A DNA stretch of 64,000 nt from Scleroderma bovista (taxonomy: Eukaryota; Basidiomycota; Agaricomycetes; Boletales; Sclerodermataceae): assembly GCA_037178675.1 (NCBI GenBank), contig JAYMGJ010000039.1:49809-113808 (forward strand), in the 5' to 3' direction. The translations under genes were made by a program, and so were the position numbers. How positions within the stretch are numbered: the stretch's first letter is position 1; each line of letters begins with the position of its first letter. The notes under the pieces were generated by a model. That model saw only the letters and a list, made by a program, of their open reading frames with translations. It was not told the DNA's origin and searched no databases. Shown one piece after another: positions 21,493 through 33,222 of the stretch.

Positions 21493-24289
21493 ATGTCTAG
21501 CGCTCTTGACAAGATGGTCCCCGTGTTCACTGGCTCCAACTGGCAGCAGTGGCACACCTCTATGCAGGCCTACCTCCGGGCACAAGGCCAATGGTACATT
21601 TACTCGACGACGCAACCCGTTGCCAGTCACGATGACCGTAAGGAATGGGACGACAACACCGAGAGAGCGCTCGGTAATATCACCTTGCGCCTCGCCCCCT
21701 CTATCCAGGTCGCTGTCTCCAACCTCGACAACGTTAAGGATGTCTGGGACCACCTAAAGAAGAACTTCGGCGCCCATCGGCTCCGCCTATGCTGAGCTTA
21801 GCAAGCTCCTGGCGACCACCATCCCCGCTGGCTCTCACCCCGCTCCGGCTATCACCAAAGTGCTTAGCCACTTCGCTTACCTCAAAAACGCCGGCTTCAA
21901 GTTTCCTGCCCCCGTGCAGGCAATGATCATCCTCTGCAAGCTCCCTCCTACTATGGAGGTTGTAGCTCAAATTCTTAGCCAGACGTCGCCTGACGAGATC
22001 AAGAATCTGAAGCCCGACGGGATCATCAAGGCTGCCACGCTCTCATTTGAGCAGAAAGGTGCCTCTTCGCGCACCGGTGGTAAGGGCCCACAGGCCAACA
22101 AGCTTAGCGCTGTGAAGCGCAAGCCAGCTGACCCCAAGTTCGCCCAGCAGCAGCAGCAGCCCCAGAGGCAGCAGCAGCAAGGCGGGTCCAACGGCGGTAT
22201 GAGCGGAAATGCTCCTGCCCAAGGACAAGGAGGCCGCACACGCCATGGCGGTAAGAAGGCTCGCGCTCGCCGTGAGAACGCCCAGCAAGCAGCCTTCGCC
22301 ACTTACGTCCACTATGATGGACCAGAGCCCACTGTCGACCCTTGCGCCTTGGCTCACACTCCCGGTGCTGCCCACTATGGCCCCCCCGCTTTCGAAAATA
22401 CTATCAAGGCCTTCGATTTGGCACACCGTCTGGGGGTAGAGCCCTCCTGCCAGACCATCTGCACCCTCGACCAAGTTGTGTCGATGGCAAGTGCGAACCT
22501 GGACCAGCCTGAGGCAGGTCCCTCCTCGTTGAAGCGCCCTCGTCTCGAGGAGCGCATCACCATGTATGAGGAGGATGCCATCTCCCTTGGGGATGATGAA
22601 CCATTCGCCCACGAGCCCTTCGCCGACGACGAGTTCGACAAAATCGACGCGATGGTCCTCGACCGCTACAACGCGACATCAATGGCGATGGGCGCGGAGG
22701 CCAGCCTCTTCAGGCAAGTACCTTCTGCACGCGTGCTGATCGACACTGACATGCTCCCTTTACATGTGCGCTATACGCCGTCACTGTATATAGCGAGTAG
22801 TAACTATAATATGTCATGTCGTATCTCGAGTAAAGCATATATCTGTTTGTGTTCGCATGAAACAAATGCACACTGTGCTGGATGTAAGGGAAAAATGGTC
22901 GATGATAGTGAACTATCTGGTGCCTTCTGGCTCCTAGACTCTGGTGCATCACGCCACTTCACCGGTGACATAGGCGATTTCGCCTCCTATAATGCGCTAA
23001 AGCGAGCGCACTACGCCAAAACGGCTAATGGTGTAGCACTAATTGCTGGCATTGGCACGGTACTACTCTGGTGCCTAGACCACAACTCTGGGGATGAGAA
23101 AGTTATTACACTCACCCAAGTGCTCCATATGCCAGGTGCTACTGCACGCCTCATTTCTATGGGCGAAATGCTCCAGCGTAACTACAAAGTCACTGGCGAT
23201 AAGCGAGGCATTAGCCTCATCCATAAAGCTGAACGCCTATGGTTTGGGCCAGACCCAGAAGACGATCGCAACGTCATTTTTGGGATTAGATCTATCCCGA
23301 TAATTAGATCTAACTATATTGCCTCCGTGAGCAAAGTCGATTACGACATTATGCACCGGAGATTTGGGCACCCCTCGAAGGAAGTACTCCGACGCGCGCA
23401 AACGCATACGCAGCGCTTCCCGGAGATTCACTTTCCTACTGAGGACTGTGTTTGCCCTGGATGTGCTCTTGGCAAGATGCCCAATCGAGCTTTCCCAGAG
23501 AACGAAAGACATGCTTCTAAGCCCTTCGAGCTAGTGCACTCTGACCTGAAATCCTTCCCAGTTACGTCGTACCGGAAGTTCAGATATGTTATCACCTTCT
23601 ACGACGACTATACCTCTCATGCCTGGACTATGCCTCTTCACTCCAAAGCTGCAGCGATTACGGCTGCCAAAGATTTCCTCGAAATGGTGCGCATCCAACA
23701 TGATACGCATGTCGTTGGATGGATGTCCGATGCCGGCAGAGAATATAAATCCGATCTATTTGATCGAGCACTCCTTGAGAAAGGAATTAAAATATACCAA
23801 AGTGCTCCAAGAACCCCCATGCAGAATGGCCACGCCGAGCATTTAGGGCACACTCTCATGGACAAAGCTGAGTCTATGTGGCATCAAGCCTGCATTCCTG
23901 ACTCCTGGTGGGAATTTGCGTTCGCTCACGCAACTCACCTTTACAACCGTACTCCGGTAGCTCGCCTGCGATGGCGCACCCCCCATGAAATGCTTAAGGG
24001 GGAGATGCCTAACATCGACCACCTACATGTGTTTGGCTGTGGAGCATTCGTCTACCTCCCAGCCTCAGCTCGAGCAAATAAGATGGCTCCCAAGTCGGAG
24101 CTAATGACTTATGTCGGTGTTGCCCCTGGCAATGAGCGCAATTTCTTGTTTATGCGCTCCACCAATGCAGTGTTTACCGCTGCTCACGCCGTCTTTGACG
24201 AGCGTCACTTCCCTCGCTGCCCCAAAAACAGGCGTGAACCTCTCGAGAACCCTTTCGGAAGGGTAAATCCGAAACCAGCCACTGATTGA
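21493..24289 (+). pseudogene. gag-pol: copia element A gag, protease and integrase (nearly intact)
   Basis: Start ATG 21493 (MSSALDKMVPVFTGSNW). The Gag region continues in this frame to about 21775, where a one-base frameshift moves it into the frame of 21860-24289. That frame then covers a Gln-rich basic stretch and the protease (LLDSGASRHFTGD, around 22940). The integrase follows with its zinc region (HRRFGHPSKE ... CPGCALGK) and catalytic D (VHSDLKS), D (WMSDAGREY) and E (MQNGHAEH). A TGA at 24287-24289 interrupts it, with the same frame reopening at once. Only two lesions separate it from a full polyprotein, so it is a recent copy. Confidence 0.93.
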
Positions 24290-26419
24290 CCAGGGAATCC
24301 CCCTGATGATATTGACAGTGATGACGATGTGGAACACGACCATGGCTACCCACATCCCCAAGCGCAGGATGACGATCCAAAGCACGAGGACCCTGAGGCT
24401 CCTGAGGAAGAGCCTGATCAAATAAATCCTCCCTGTACACCATCTCCAGTGCCTCCACCGGCACCGAGAACACCTTCACCGGCGAGAAATCCGCCACCTC
24501 CGGCACTGCAGCGCCCTGGCCGAGCTGAACGCTGCCAGAATGCGCCGCGACCCCCTGCAGTTAATATACCTGCCCGCCCCCAACGTGAACGTAGAGCGCC
24601 ATTGCGCCCTGGTAACGTGTATGGTGAGCAGCGACATCCCGTCAAGCAACTCCGGGATATCGAAAGTGCCTCTCGATGGCGAGAAACAGTGGGTGAGGTC
24701 CCTAGACCCCCACAACCGGACACACCAGACCATGTTCCTGGTGGTTTCCCCGACACCTCTGCAACACCCAGTGAGGAAGATGTGCAAAAGATGTGCGAGG
24801 AAGGGGGAGCAAACCTAGTCTGTTATCTGATAAGCAAAGCCCTCGAAACCCACGAGCCTCAATATGAGAGTGTCCGCAACTGGTCCTATAAGGACATTGC
24901 TCGCTTACCCCAAGCTGAGCAGAAACTCTGGCGACTTGCTTGCCAAGAAGAGCTCGACGTGCTGCGAAAGCGCAAGGTCTTTGAGCTAGTTGACCGTCCC
25001 CGAGACCGGAAGGTCATTAAGAATCGATGGGTCTTCGACGTGAAGTCGGATGGCCGCAAGAAAGCCCGCTTAGTAGCGAAAGGCTTCTCCCAGGTCGAGG
25101 GATTAGATTTCGACCAGGTCTTCTCACCAGTCGTGCGCTTTGAAACAGTGCGCCTCATGCTTGCGCTTGCTGCACTTGAAAACTGGTATATCACTGGACT
25201 CGACGTTCAGAGCGCCTACTTGTATGGCAAGCTCGACAAAGAGATCTACATGGAACAACCCGAAGGGTTTGCAGTTCCCGGGCAAGAGCGCAAAGTGCTC
25301 TGCCTCTGGCGTGCCCTCTATGGCCTCAAACAGGCCGGCCTAGCTTGGTGGCGCACACTTGATGAGTCTCTCAAAGAGCTCGGGTTTGAGCGCCTTAAGT
25401 CTGAAGCAGGCATCTTCTTCTACAAGAAGAAAGGCACCAACATCATCATTGGTATTATCTACGTTGACGACGCTTTATTCTGCGGCCCTAACAAGGCTGT
25501 TGTTGATGCCATTAAAGCGCAGTTCATGCGCAAATGGGAGTGCAGAGACCTTGGAGAACCTAAGGAGTTCCTCCGAATGCGAATCACTCGCAAGGGTCGC
25601 GCTATCCACTTGGACCAATGCATGTACCTCCAAAAGGTCATTGAACGCTGCGGCATGCTCAATGCAAAGTCCGCAAGCACCCCACTGCCGGCTGGCTACT
25701 ATGCCGCCAAAAATACAGAGCCTGTTGATGCGGAACTCCACTCCCGTTTCCAGACGGTTATTGGGTCCCTCCTGTACCTTATGTTAGGCACTAGGCCCGA
25801 CATTGCCTTTGCAGTCATGCACCTCTCGTGCCATGCCGCGAACCCATCCCAGGATCACCTCTCCAAAGCGCTTTATATCTGTCGCTACTTGATTGGTACA
25901 CCTAATTACTCCCTAGTGTACAATGGTGGATCCGGTGCTGGCCTGATTGCATGCACGGACTCAGATTGGGGATCAGACCCTACCTCTCGCCTCTCGCAGA
26001 CAGGTTTCTACCTGAAGCTTGCAGATGGCTTGATCAGTTGGACTTCTTGTGCGCAGAAGACTATTGCGTACTCATCCACTGAAGCCGAATACATGGCTTT
26101 GAGTGATTGCGCTCGCCAAGTTACCTGGATTCGGAGTCTACTCGGTGAGCTCGGCTATAAGCTGAAAGCTATCCCGATTTGCGGTGATAATCAGGGGTCC
26201 ATATTCATGGCATCCAACCCTGTAACGGAGCCTCGCTCCAAGCACATCGACATCCGCTACCATGGAATCCACGAGTCAGTCGCGAAAGGTAACATGGAAC
26301 TATTCTTTATTGATGGTGCTGAGAATCCTGCCGATCTGCTCACCAAGAACTTACCCCGCGAGAAATTCGCGAAGTTCAGAGCTCAACTAGGCTTACAATT
26401 TCCCTCTGGCAGCATCTAG
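24290..26419 (+). pseudogene. pol: copia element A reverse transcriptase and RNase H
   Basis: This continues the upstream frame after one TGA. A Pro-rich acidic linker (24329-24750) leads into reverse transcriptase: KNRWVFDVKSDG, QAGLAWW and the intact catalytic IIYVDDALF near 25455-25481. RNase H follows with TDSDWGSDP, SSTEAEYMAL and KHIDIRYH. The frame ends at TAG 26417-26419, 46 bp before the 3' LTR. Catalytic residues are all present. Whether a TGA read-through or an intact relative drives it cannot be told from here. Confidence 0.93.
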
Positions 26420-26465
26420 CGCCTTATTCGCTGAAGTGCTCTACGTGCAGCACAGCGAGGGGGAG

Positions 26466-26753
26466 TGTTGAAGTTGCACGTGCACCCGGTGTAAACCGTC
26501 GACGAAGTGCGCGCAAGACTGCGACCCATATTAGTGTAGACTTAGTAATAGTCCTCTTTAGAGTAGATGTTACATGTCACATGTCACGCATCACAGTCAC
26601 GCGTCACACTATTTGTTGTATATAAACAGCATCCACCGCTTATATAATATAACAGCTCTTAACCAGCTACCGCTACCATCTCAGGTTGTGCACTCCACCC
26701 AACAGGTGAGTTGGAGTAGCAGTTCCTCTATGTACATAGGTATTGCTTCAACA
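26466..26753 (+). mobile_element. copia element A, 3' LTR
   Basis: This 288-bp LTR, TGTTGAAG...CTTCAACA, is preceded by a polypurine tract (GCGAGGGGGAG, 26455-26465) and followed by the target duplication GGGTG (26754-26758). It differs from the 5' LTR at about ten positions, all transitions. Confidence 0.95.
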
Positions 26754-27750
26754 GGGTGTCATCATCCTCCGTCTTGGAGAACCAAAACTCCAAGTCAGAT
26801 GACTCATAATCTGTTATTTCAATGAATAGTTCATCAGCTTCCTCATCGGAACTGATTGCGCACGCTGCCCAGGCACCATCCTCTTCAAACTCGGCAGCAT
26901 TGGCAGAGTTTCCCTTTGACATGCTTGGCTGGTTCTTTCCAGTTTTCAAGTCCTTCGATGAATCTTTCCCGCTGGTGCTCGGCTTCTCCTTGCCGTCCTG
27001 GCTAGGGCTAGGGCACTGGTCCTTCTTGTGGCCATTACCACCACAGTTCCAGCATGCCCCCTTCTTTTGTTTTGGCTTCTGACCATGGTTGCCAGAGCCA
27101 TTACTCAAAGCAGTGAAAGCAACCCCCTTTTTGCCTTTTGATGACTCAGCTTTTCCAGCATTCAAACGATCGTATTCCTGAGTTAGGTAACACATTGTGT
27201 CATCGGGTTTCAAGGTTTTCTTGAGGAGATGGGCTGACACAGATAGATGTGCAGTATAATTAGCATAGTGAGCTGGTAAAGAGCGAATGATAGTAGAGGT
27301 GTACTCGTTGTCTGACAGACTGACTCCCACAGCTGCAAGCTCTTTGTGCATGGATTGGAGCTTATCCAGATGAGCTCGGAGGTCCCCTTTCTCGGCACAT
27401 TTAAGGGACTGGAAGTGGGCACACAAGTCAGCTTGGACAAGGACAGTCTTTGACTCAAATTCCGTGACAATGGTTTTCCACAAGGTAGAGTCAGGTAAGG
27501 CCTGAGCAAGTTGCTGGCGGCAAGTAAACTCAGTCTTTTCCCAAGCAGCAAGCTCAATCTCATAGGCATCCTGTTGCGTCAAGTCAGCAGGTGGAGATGG
27601 CTTTGGAGCTTTCTTCGCATCAAGATGTGAGGCGACTCCACAGGCAGCAAGTGCCCACTCAATCCAATTCTTGAATATAATCCAGTTACAACCATCGGGT
27701 TCAAGTTTGGGAACAGTATACAAATCTTCACGGGTGTTATCAGAACTCAT
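26754..27750 (-). pseudogene. gag: copia element B gag (interrupted by element A)
   Basis: Read on the minus strand from ATG 27750 (MSSDNTREDLYTVPKLEPDG). It has a helical capsid-type domain (NWIIFKNWIEWALAACG, LRAHLDKLQSMHKELAAVG), a basic linker and a CCHC zinc knuckle (CWNCGGNGHKKDQC, near 27030), then an acidic region ending TEDDDT where element A is inserted. Removing element A and one GGGTG copy continues the frame into TPHVAVMSENGA on the minus strand at 20821. An in-frame ATG at 27768 lies inside the primer-binding site, so 27750 is the likelier start. Confidence 0.9.
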
Positions 27751-27758
27751 GTTGACAG

Positions 27759-27772
27759 CAGGGCTCATAACC
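27759..27772 (-). promoter_or_regulatory. primer-binding site of copia element B
   Basis: On the minus strand GGTTATGAGCCCTG lies between the LTR and gag, the same half-initiator-tRNA-Met complement as in element A although the LTRs are unrelated. Confidence 0.82.
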
Positions 27773-28119
27773 TAACAGAGGTTACGAGGTACAGCGGATG
27801 GCTAAAGATGAGTACAATCAGGTGAAGCTCAGCTTCGGAGACGAAGGCTATATTCAATACCTAAAGACAAGTACAATCAGGTGAAGCTAAGTAGGATAGT
27901 TAGTGTAGTACTCGTAGTGAATAATAGATATGGGTCTCACCTCAGCTTCAGAGATGAAGGCTGAGGTGCTTGGGTCAACACATGACAGACTAAATAATGG
28001 GCTTGGAGAGCCGTGTCGAAGGTACGTGGCAAGGTACATGAATACTAATCACAATCAGTCAAACAAATGAAGGTTAAATAAGAGGTATATGGCTCAGGGC
28101 TGATCCAAGCTTGACAACA
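27773..28119 (-). mobile_element. 5' LTR of copia element B (outer edge uncertain)
   Basis: Minus-strand sequence directly upstream of the primer-binding site. A possible start is TGTTGTCAAG at 28119, but TGTCAGAAG at about 28159 is also possible. It contains two tandem copies of a ~58-bp unit (AGTACAATCAGGTGAAGCT at about 27812 and 27871) and repeated CTTCGGAGACGAAGG-type inverted words. No second copy of this LTR is visible in the window, so the outer edge cannot be fixed. Confidence 0.6.
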
Positions 28120-28349
28120 CACCACCGTGACGACACCAGATTGTCAGATACTTCTGACACATAGCCACCGCGGTCACCCCACCACCAACATGACAATGAC
28201 AATGACCATTAGTATAATATAATATTTATTCTTTGTACTACACTTGCTAATGCAATGACAAAAACAATAATATAGATACAGTGTATTTAATGCTTAGCAC
28301 ACTTTGTATTGCCACTTACTACATAGACATGTTAATAAAATTTACTTGC
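28120..28349. other. AT-rich spacer
   Basis: This is AT-rich sequence between the copia LTR and the minisatellite. No gene is seen. Confidence 0.4.
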
Positions 28350-29255
28350 TATCCTGACAGACATACTGAGTGCACTGACTGGTCTGGAATGCTCTGGATG
28401 GGCTGACATACCAACATACTGACTGACTGACTGGTCTGAGTGCTCTGGAATGGTCTGGAATGGTCTGACACACTGACTGACTTATTGACTGACTAGTCTG
28501 AGTGATCTGGAATGCTCTGGATGGTCTGACACACTGGCTGACTGAATGATCTGATCTACTGTCTGACCAGCCTGAGTGGTCCGGAATGCTCTGGATGGTC
28601 TGACACATTGACTGACTTGCTATCTGAATGCTCTGGATGGTCTGACACCCTGTCTGACTTACTGACTGACTGATCTGAGTGGTCTAGAATGCTCTAGATA
28701 AGCTGACACACTGACTGACTTACTGACTGAATGGTCTTACTGGTCTTGAATGATCTGGGTGGTCTGACACACTGTCTGACTTACTGACTGAGTGGTCTGA
28801 ATGGTCTGGAATGGTCTGGGTGGTCTGACGTACTGTCTGACTTACTGACTGAGTGGTCTGAGTGGTCTGGAATGGTCTGGGTGGTCTGATGTACTGTCTG
28901 ACTTACTGACTGAGTGGTCTAAGTGGTCTGAGATGGTCTGGATGGTCTGACTTACTGTCTGACTTACTGTCTGAATCATCTGAATGGTCTGGAATGGTCT
29001 GGGTGGTCTGACACACTGTCTGACTTACTGACTGAGTGGTCTGAGTGGTCTGGAACAGTCTGGGTGGTCTGACATAATGTCTAACTTACTGACTGAGTGG
29101 TCTGATTGGTCTGGAATGGTCTGGGTGGTCTGATGTCCTGTCTGACTTACTGACTGAGTGGTCTGGGTGGTCTGACACACTGTCTGACTTACTGACTGAG
29201 TGGTCTGATTGGTCTGGAGTGGTCTGAGTGGTCTGGAGTGGTCTGGATGGTCTTA
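28350..29255. repeat. 61-bp minisatellite
   Basis: About 15 tandem, diverged units of roughly 61 bp. Each is built from a shorter TGGTCTGA/TGGTCTGG motif plus CTGTCTGACTTACTGACTGA. Copies in the middle (about 28750-29200) are the most alike; the edges are shorter and more diverged. It contains no coding frame. Confidence 0.9.
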
Positions 29256-29319
29256 TTCCAGACCCTCAGTCTGATCTCAGACACCTCCAGACAGTTAAGT
29301 TGGTGTCAGACCATTTCAG

Positions 29320-30660
29320 ACTGTTAAGTTGGCTAAGTACTGTCAGAGATTTTGTCCACTTGCTGATGAAGGCTGTCCAACTACAGATTTCAGATCCCCA
29401 CCATGGAGCAAAGCTCTTTTGATTACACCAAGACATGTGGTACAAATGAAATGGAATTCCATGACTGTCAAAGTGTGCTGCATTGCATGGGGCATAACGC
29501 TTATCAAATGTCCTGCATTTGACACTATTCAAGGGCGAAAACTAACCTTGGAAGAGAAGTTTGCAGTAGCAGCTAAACCAAAGTCTGGGCACAGGAGAAA
29601 TCAACATGAATGTGCAAAACTTGCAGACAAAGTGGAAATCGCTATAGGCATGGAAGTTGGATCTTGATGTCACCAATGGCGCATGTGGACACATAGTGGA
29701 TATTGTTCTCGATCCTTGAGAAGAACTCAGTAATATCCCTTCACACACCATTGAATTGCAATACCCACACATCTATGTTCTCGTGGCAATGATACGCACC
29801 AAAGCTGTGTTGGAGATAAACAGATTTGATATGGTATATTTACCTACTTACATAAGCGTGCATCGCACTACAGTAGAGTCCTAGTACCATAGTTCCCTCA
29901 GTAGCTTGCCAGACTACTGAGGGTGAGTACCATCTACTAACCACCACATCTACCTACTGATACCTTGTAGTTATCCTACAGGTACATACTAATATATAGT
30001 AGCTTGCCAGACTACTGAGGTTATCCTACAGTTCTCCTTCTCCCTTCTTCTACAGGCTAGACCTTCCCTGTGCAGACCACCACCTTTCTATAAGCTGTAG
30101 TGCTTCAAAGTTTGGCCACCAGAGTGTTACCAATCACACCTCTCATGAAGTGTGGTCACAGTCAGTGGCAATAAAATCACAGTCGCCAGGGAACAACTTC
30201 CTGTGACTCCTGCATATGCTTTCACTGACTATTGTTCCCAGGCACAGACAATTGAACACTGTATAGTTGACCTTGGCATGCCTCCGACTGGCAAATTGAC
30301 TCCTTTCAACGCATACATAGCCTTATTGTGAAGTCGTGGAAGAAACAGCATTCACCTTTTGTGCAATTTTGATGAACATTTGTTTACCCAGCATCCTAGC
30401 AAGTACTTACAGTTGGAAGATGAACAACTTGGCATACTCAATCATAGAACAAAAGAGATGTGGACTTCATCTAGGAATGCACATATGTAATATATGAAGA
30501 CACACTATCCTAGTAAATACTTACAGTTACAAGATGACCAACTTGGCATACTCAATGGTAAAACAAAAGAGACATGGATATCATCTAGGAATGCTTCAGA
30601 GCTTGGATTCTCAGCCACTGCAGAGATTCAAAAAAACTCGACAGATTTCCAGTTGCAGTG
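29320..30660 (+). pseudogene. Helitron helicase C-terminus, remains
   Basis: Fragments in several frames match the C-terminal part of the Pif1-like helicase of fungal Helitrons: ALLITPRHVVQMKWNSM, DTIQGRKLTLEEKFAV, VEIAIGMEVGS, TPAYAFTDYCSQAQTIEH (in part), PPTGKLTPFNAYIAL and GILNHRTKEMW. Stops and shifts are frequent. About 29840-30110 has no helicase similarity and may be a small insertion. Near the end a ~114-bp segment (about 30393 and 30507) is tandemly duplicated. Rep and N-terminal helicase parts are absent, and no clear Helitron 3' end (hairpin plus CTRR) was found. Confidence 0.8.
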
Positions 30661-30800
30661 ACCTTGTTAAACAAGGTGAAAGTAAACTCCTTGTGGTAAT
30701 GTTGATTTCCCGCGAGCTCCGGCAAGTCCTCGAAAAAAAAGGTTTAAATAAGCTAGCGGAGACGATGGATTGGTAGAATACAGGTGTGGAGTAGTAGGTA

Positions 30801-32158
30801 TCATGGAGGCGGAAGAACCGGTGAGAGACGTCTGGCGAAGAAAATAAGTTGCTGTGTCCAGTGCAACACGGCACGGGGTGCAGAGTCGAGCATCGTTTCT
30901 TCATTATCAACAATGCGAGACCGCAGTTTCGATATGGTGAGGCTCTTTCTGATATCCTCAAACTGCTCGACGACTTCGTCCATTGTTGGTCGTTTGGATG
31001 GATCAGCTTGAACCATATCAGCAATTAATGACTGCATAAATTCAAATCCACGATTGGTCTGCCTTTTGTTTCAACACTTTGCACTACAAAATAGAGAATG
31101 GCTATACCGTCATAAACTCTATCCTGATTGCGTTGCCAATGTAAAAAACATCGGTCGCAAAAGGATTACATGGTTCATTTGAGTTTTGAAATTCAGGAAC
31201 CTCCTTATCACCTCCCCAGATTGGTGCCTCCAGTGGTTTGACGATAGACGCATCATAGCGGCGGGAAAGTCCAAAGTCGATGAAATAATACTTTGGAGGT
31301 CGCTGTGTTCGCTTCCTGAATCGTGCATATCCCGAGAAATCTCGTTTCATAAGGGGTAGTACGGGATGGAACGCGTCAATACTAAGCCTACTTGCGTCCA
31401 TCATCATATTCATGCGAGTGCAGTCCCTACACCGAAATCAGAAACAGACACAAGATATGGGGTAAAGCAAAATACCGATGAGCCACCCGATGCTTGTGCA
31501 TGAATTGCAGACCCTGCCATCAGTTAGAAAATAGTCATCAGAAAGATCGAAATATACATACTTCGAAAAATTGTCGAAAGCACTCTATTACCTCCCCGAA
31601 TGTACAAAAGGGGGGTGACACGTAATCACGCAACAGCGGCATGACAATAATTACACATTGGTCTTCTGAAATGGGGATCACATCGTATATTGGGACGCAG
31701 TGATTGGCGGGATCAGCTCGCAGCAGCTCAGACGAAAAGTATTGCCCGATTTCTAACTCGTAGGGATGTACGGATGGTCTTATGATCTTCAGCGTGACAT
31801 ACGCGCCGTCTGACAGGCGCGTAGCGTCCATTATTTTGGAAGCAAACTAAAGTCAATGAGATCAATATGACGCGGGTTGCTCAAATACACCTACCACGGG
31901 TATTTTACTGTCTTCGCACAACAACCTTTTCTTCTTGGTTCCTTTCCACGACGGAATCCAGCCGGGTGCGTAGCGGGGTCGAAGCAGATATCCACGGTCC
32001 TTGAGCCATCCGAAATGTTGTGACCACCAAGTTTCATTTGGTGCGAGTTGGTTCTCGTCAAAGGGAGGGACTGGGCCAAAGGCCTGCCGTTGCTGTTGTA
32101 ACTGGGGTTGCTCTTCATCTTTCTTTTGGGCCCCTCTCTTAGTCTTCTTAAGGGCCAT
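30801..32158 (-). CDS. protein kinase, fungal expanded family
   Basis: This encodes a eukaryotic-type protein kinase of a family expanded in mushroom-forming fungi, probably a serine/threonine kinase. The start is ATG 32158 (MALKKTKRGAQKK); ATG 32206 is an alternative. After a Gln-rich N-terminus come YVTLKIIR with the ATP-binding Lys, the catalytic loop HRVAHRDCTRMN (split by an intron after HR) and FIDFGLSRRY with DFG. The C-terminal lobe is MVQADPSKRPTMDEVVEQF. Introns of about 45-65 nt are seen near 31835-31895, 31512-31559, 31426-31477 and 31056-31106. The stop is TGA 30801-30803. The catalytic residues are intact, so it should be active; the substrate is unknown. Confidence 0.85.
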
Positions 32159-32223
32159 GTGCGGTGATGCAGAGGGACCAGTCAATGTTATGGTGGTGTT
32201 GAGCATTCCAAATACATCCAAAC

Positions 32224-33222
32224 ATGGAAGGAATAACGTACTCAGCGGCAGCTGAGTTCCTTGTCGTTGTTGCACAAGGATTCCACGCTTCCGATTACTT
32301 TAAAAATCGGGCAAAGGGTAACCAGGATGTAATTCCACCCGACATGCCCTCAGAAACTGTCCCAACTGTCCCAGACGTCCCAACGGCCTCAGCTGTTCCT
32401 CTCAAATTAAACAAATACAAATTTCAGCGAGAACGGTTACCTATCAAGAAATTGGACTACGCCATAGAAGAAGTAAACGAAATGCTACAGGCCACCAATA
32501 TTCAGATGAACAAGATACGCCATGTTGCAAACCATGGCGGGTACACCTTCAATAGCCTCGCTGGAGATCTAATTACACAGACCACCGAGCAAGTAGAGTC
32601 CATCCCATGCAATGCACCTGTGCTCTAACTCATAACTTCCATGATCTATCGGTCTATCTAGTATTCAGCAAAACCTTGTTCAGTTGGAAAAGCGTAGAAA
32701 TTCATTTGGGGTAATGAAATATATTCACTTTGGGAAGGAGCCCGCGGTGCTGCTACAGCAATGTTCGCACACATTGATATCGGCCCAAGTACGATGTCAA
32801 TATTGTGCGGGGATGCCTCTTACTTACTCTCAAATATTCAGAGCGTCTCTGAAACTGCTCTGCGCATATTTGAAACCTCTCAAAACTTGGCAGGCCTTCG
32901 AGGTACATCCAACCAGTCTTCTAACCCCCCTGATCGCCCTTGTGACGATGAGGAGGACTGTGCATCGGGTACGTTCTTTTCCTTCAAGGCCCTTCGCCGA
33001 TATCGAGTATACCTACCTACTGTCAACACAGTTAGACCCACTTCAAGGTCCAACGCCGCAGATCATTCGCCTCCCCCTCACTCAATAGTAATCAATGGGC
33101 CTGCTACACTACACTTCCACCACTGTCACACGACAGTTAGAAACATCAGCTTGGCTAGTCCGAGTGCGGATGGGTTTACTTTGAATTGTCATACTACCGC
33201 AAGCCGTGGCTGTGAGTCTTAG
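32224..33222 (+). CDS. hypothetical protein, uncertain model
   Basis: Two coding-like stretches lie on the plus strand. One is 32224-32628 (KKLDYAIEEVNEMLQATNIQ, then a stop). The other is about 32670-33222, where the frame 32761-33222 gives DIGPSTMSILCGDASYLLS and TALRIFETSQNLAGLRGTS. They may be exons of one gene joined by an intron near 32590-32700, or decayed remains. I recognise no family. The start lies less than 70 bp from the divergent kinase start. Confidence 0.35.

Noticed and set aside
28350..29255. CRISPR-like array
   Set aside because: Repeats are contiguous and diverged with no unique spacers, and the DNA is eukaryotic; it is a minisatellite.
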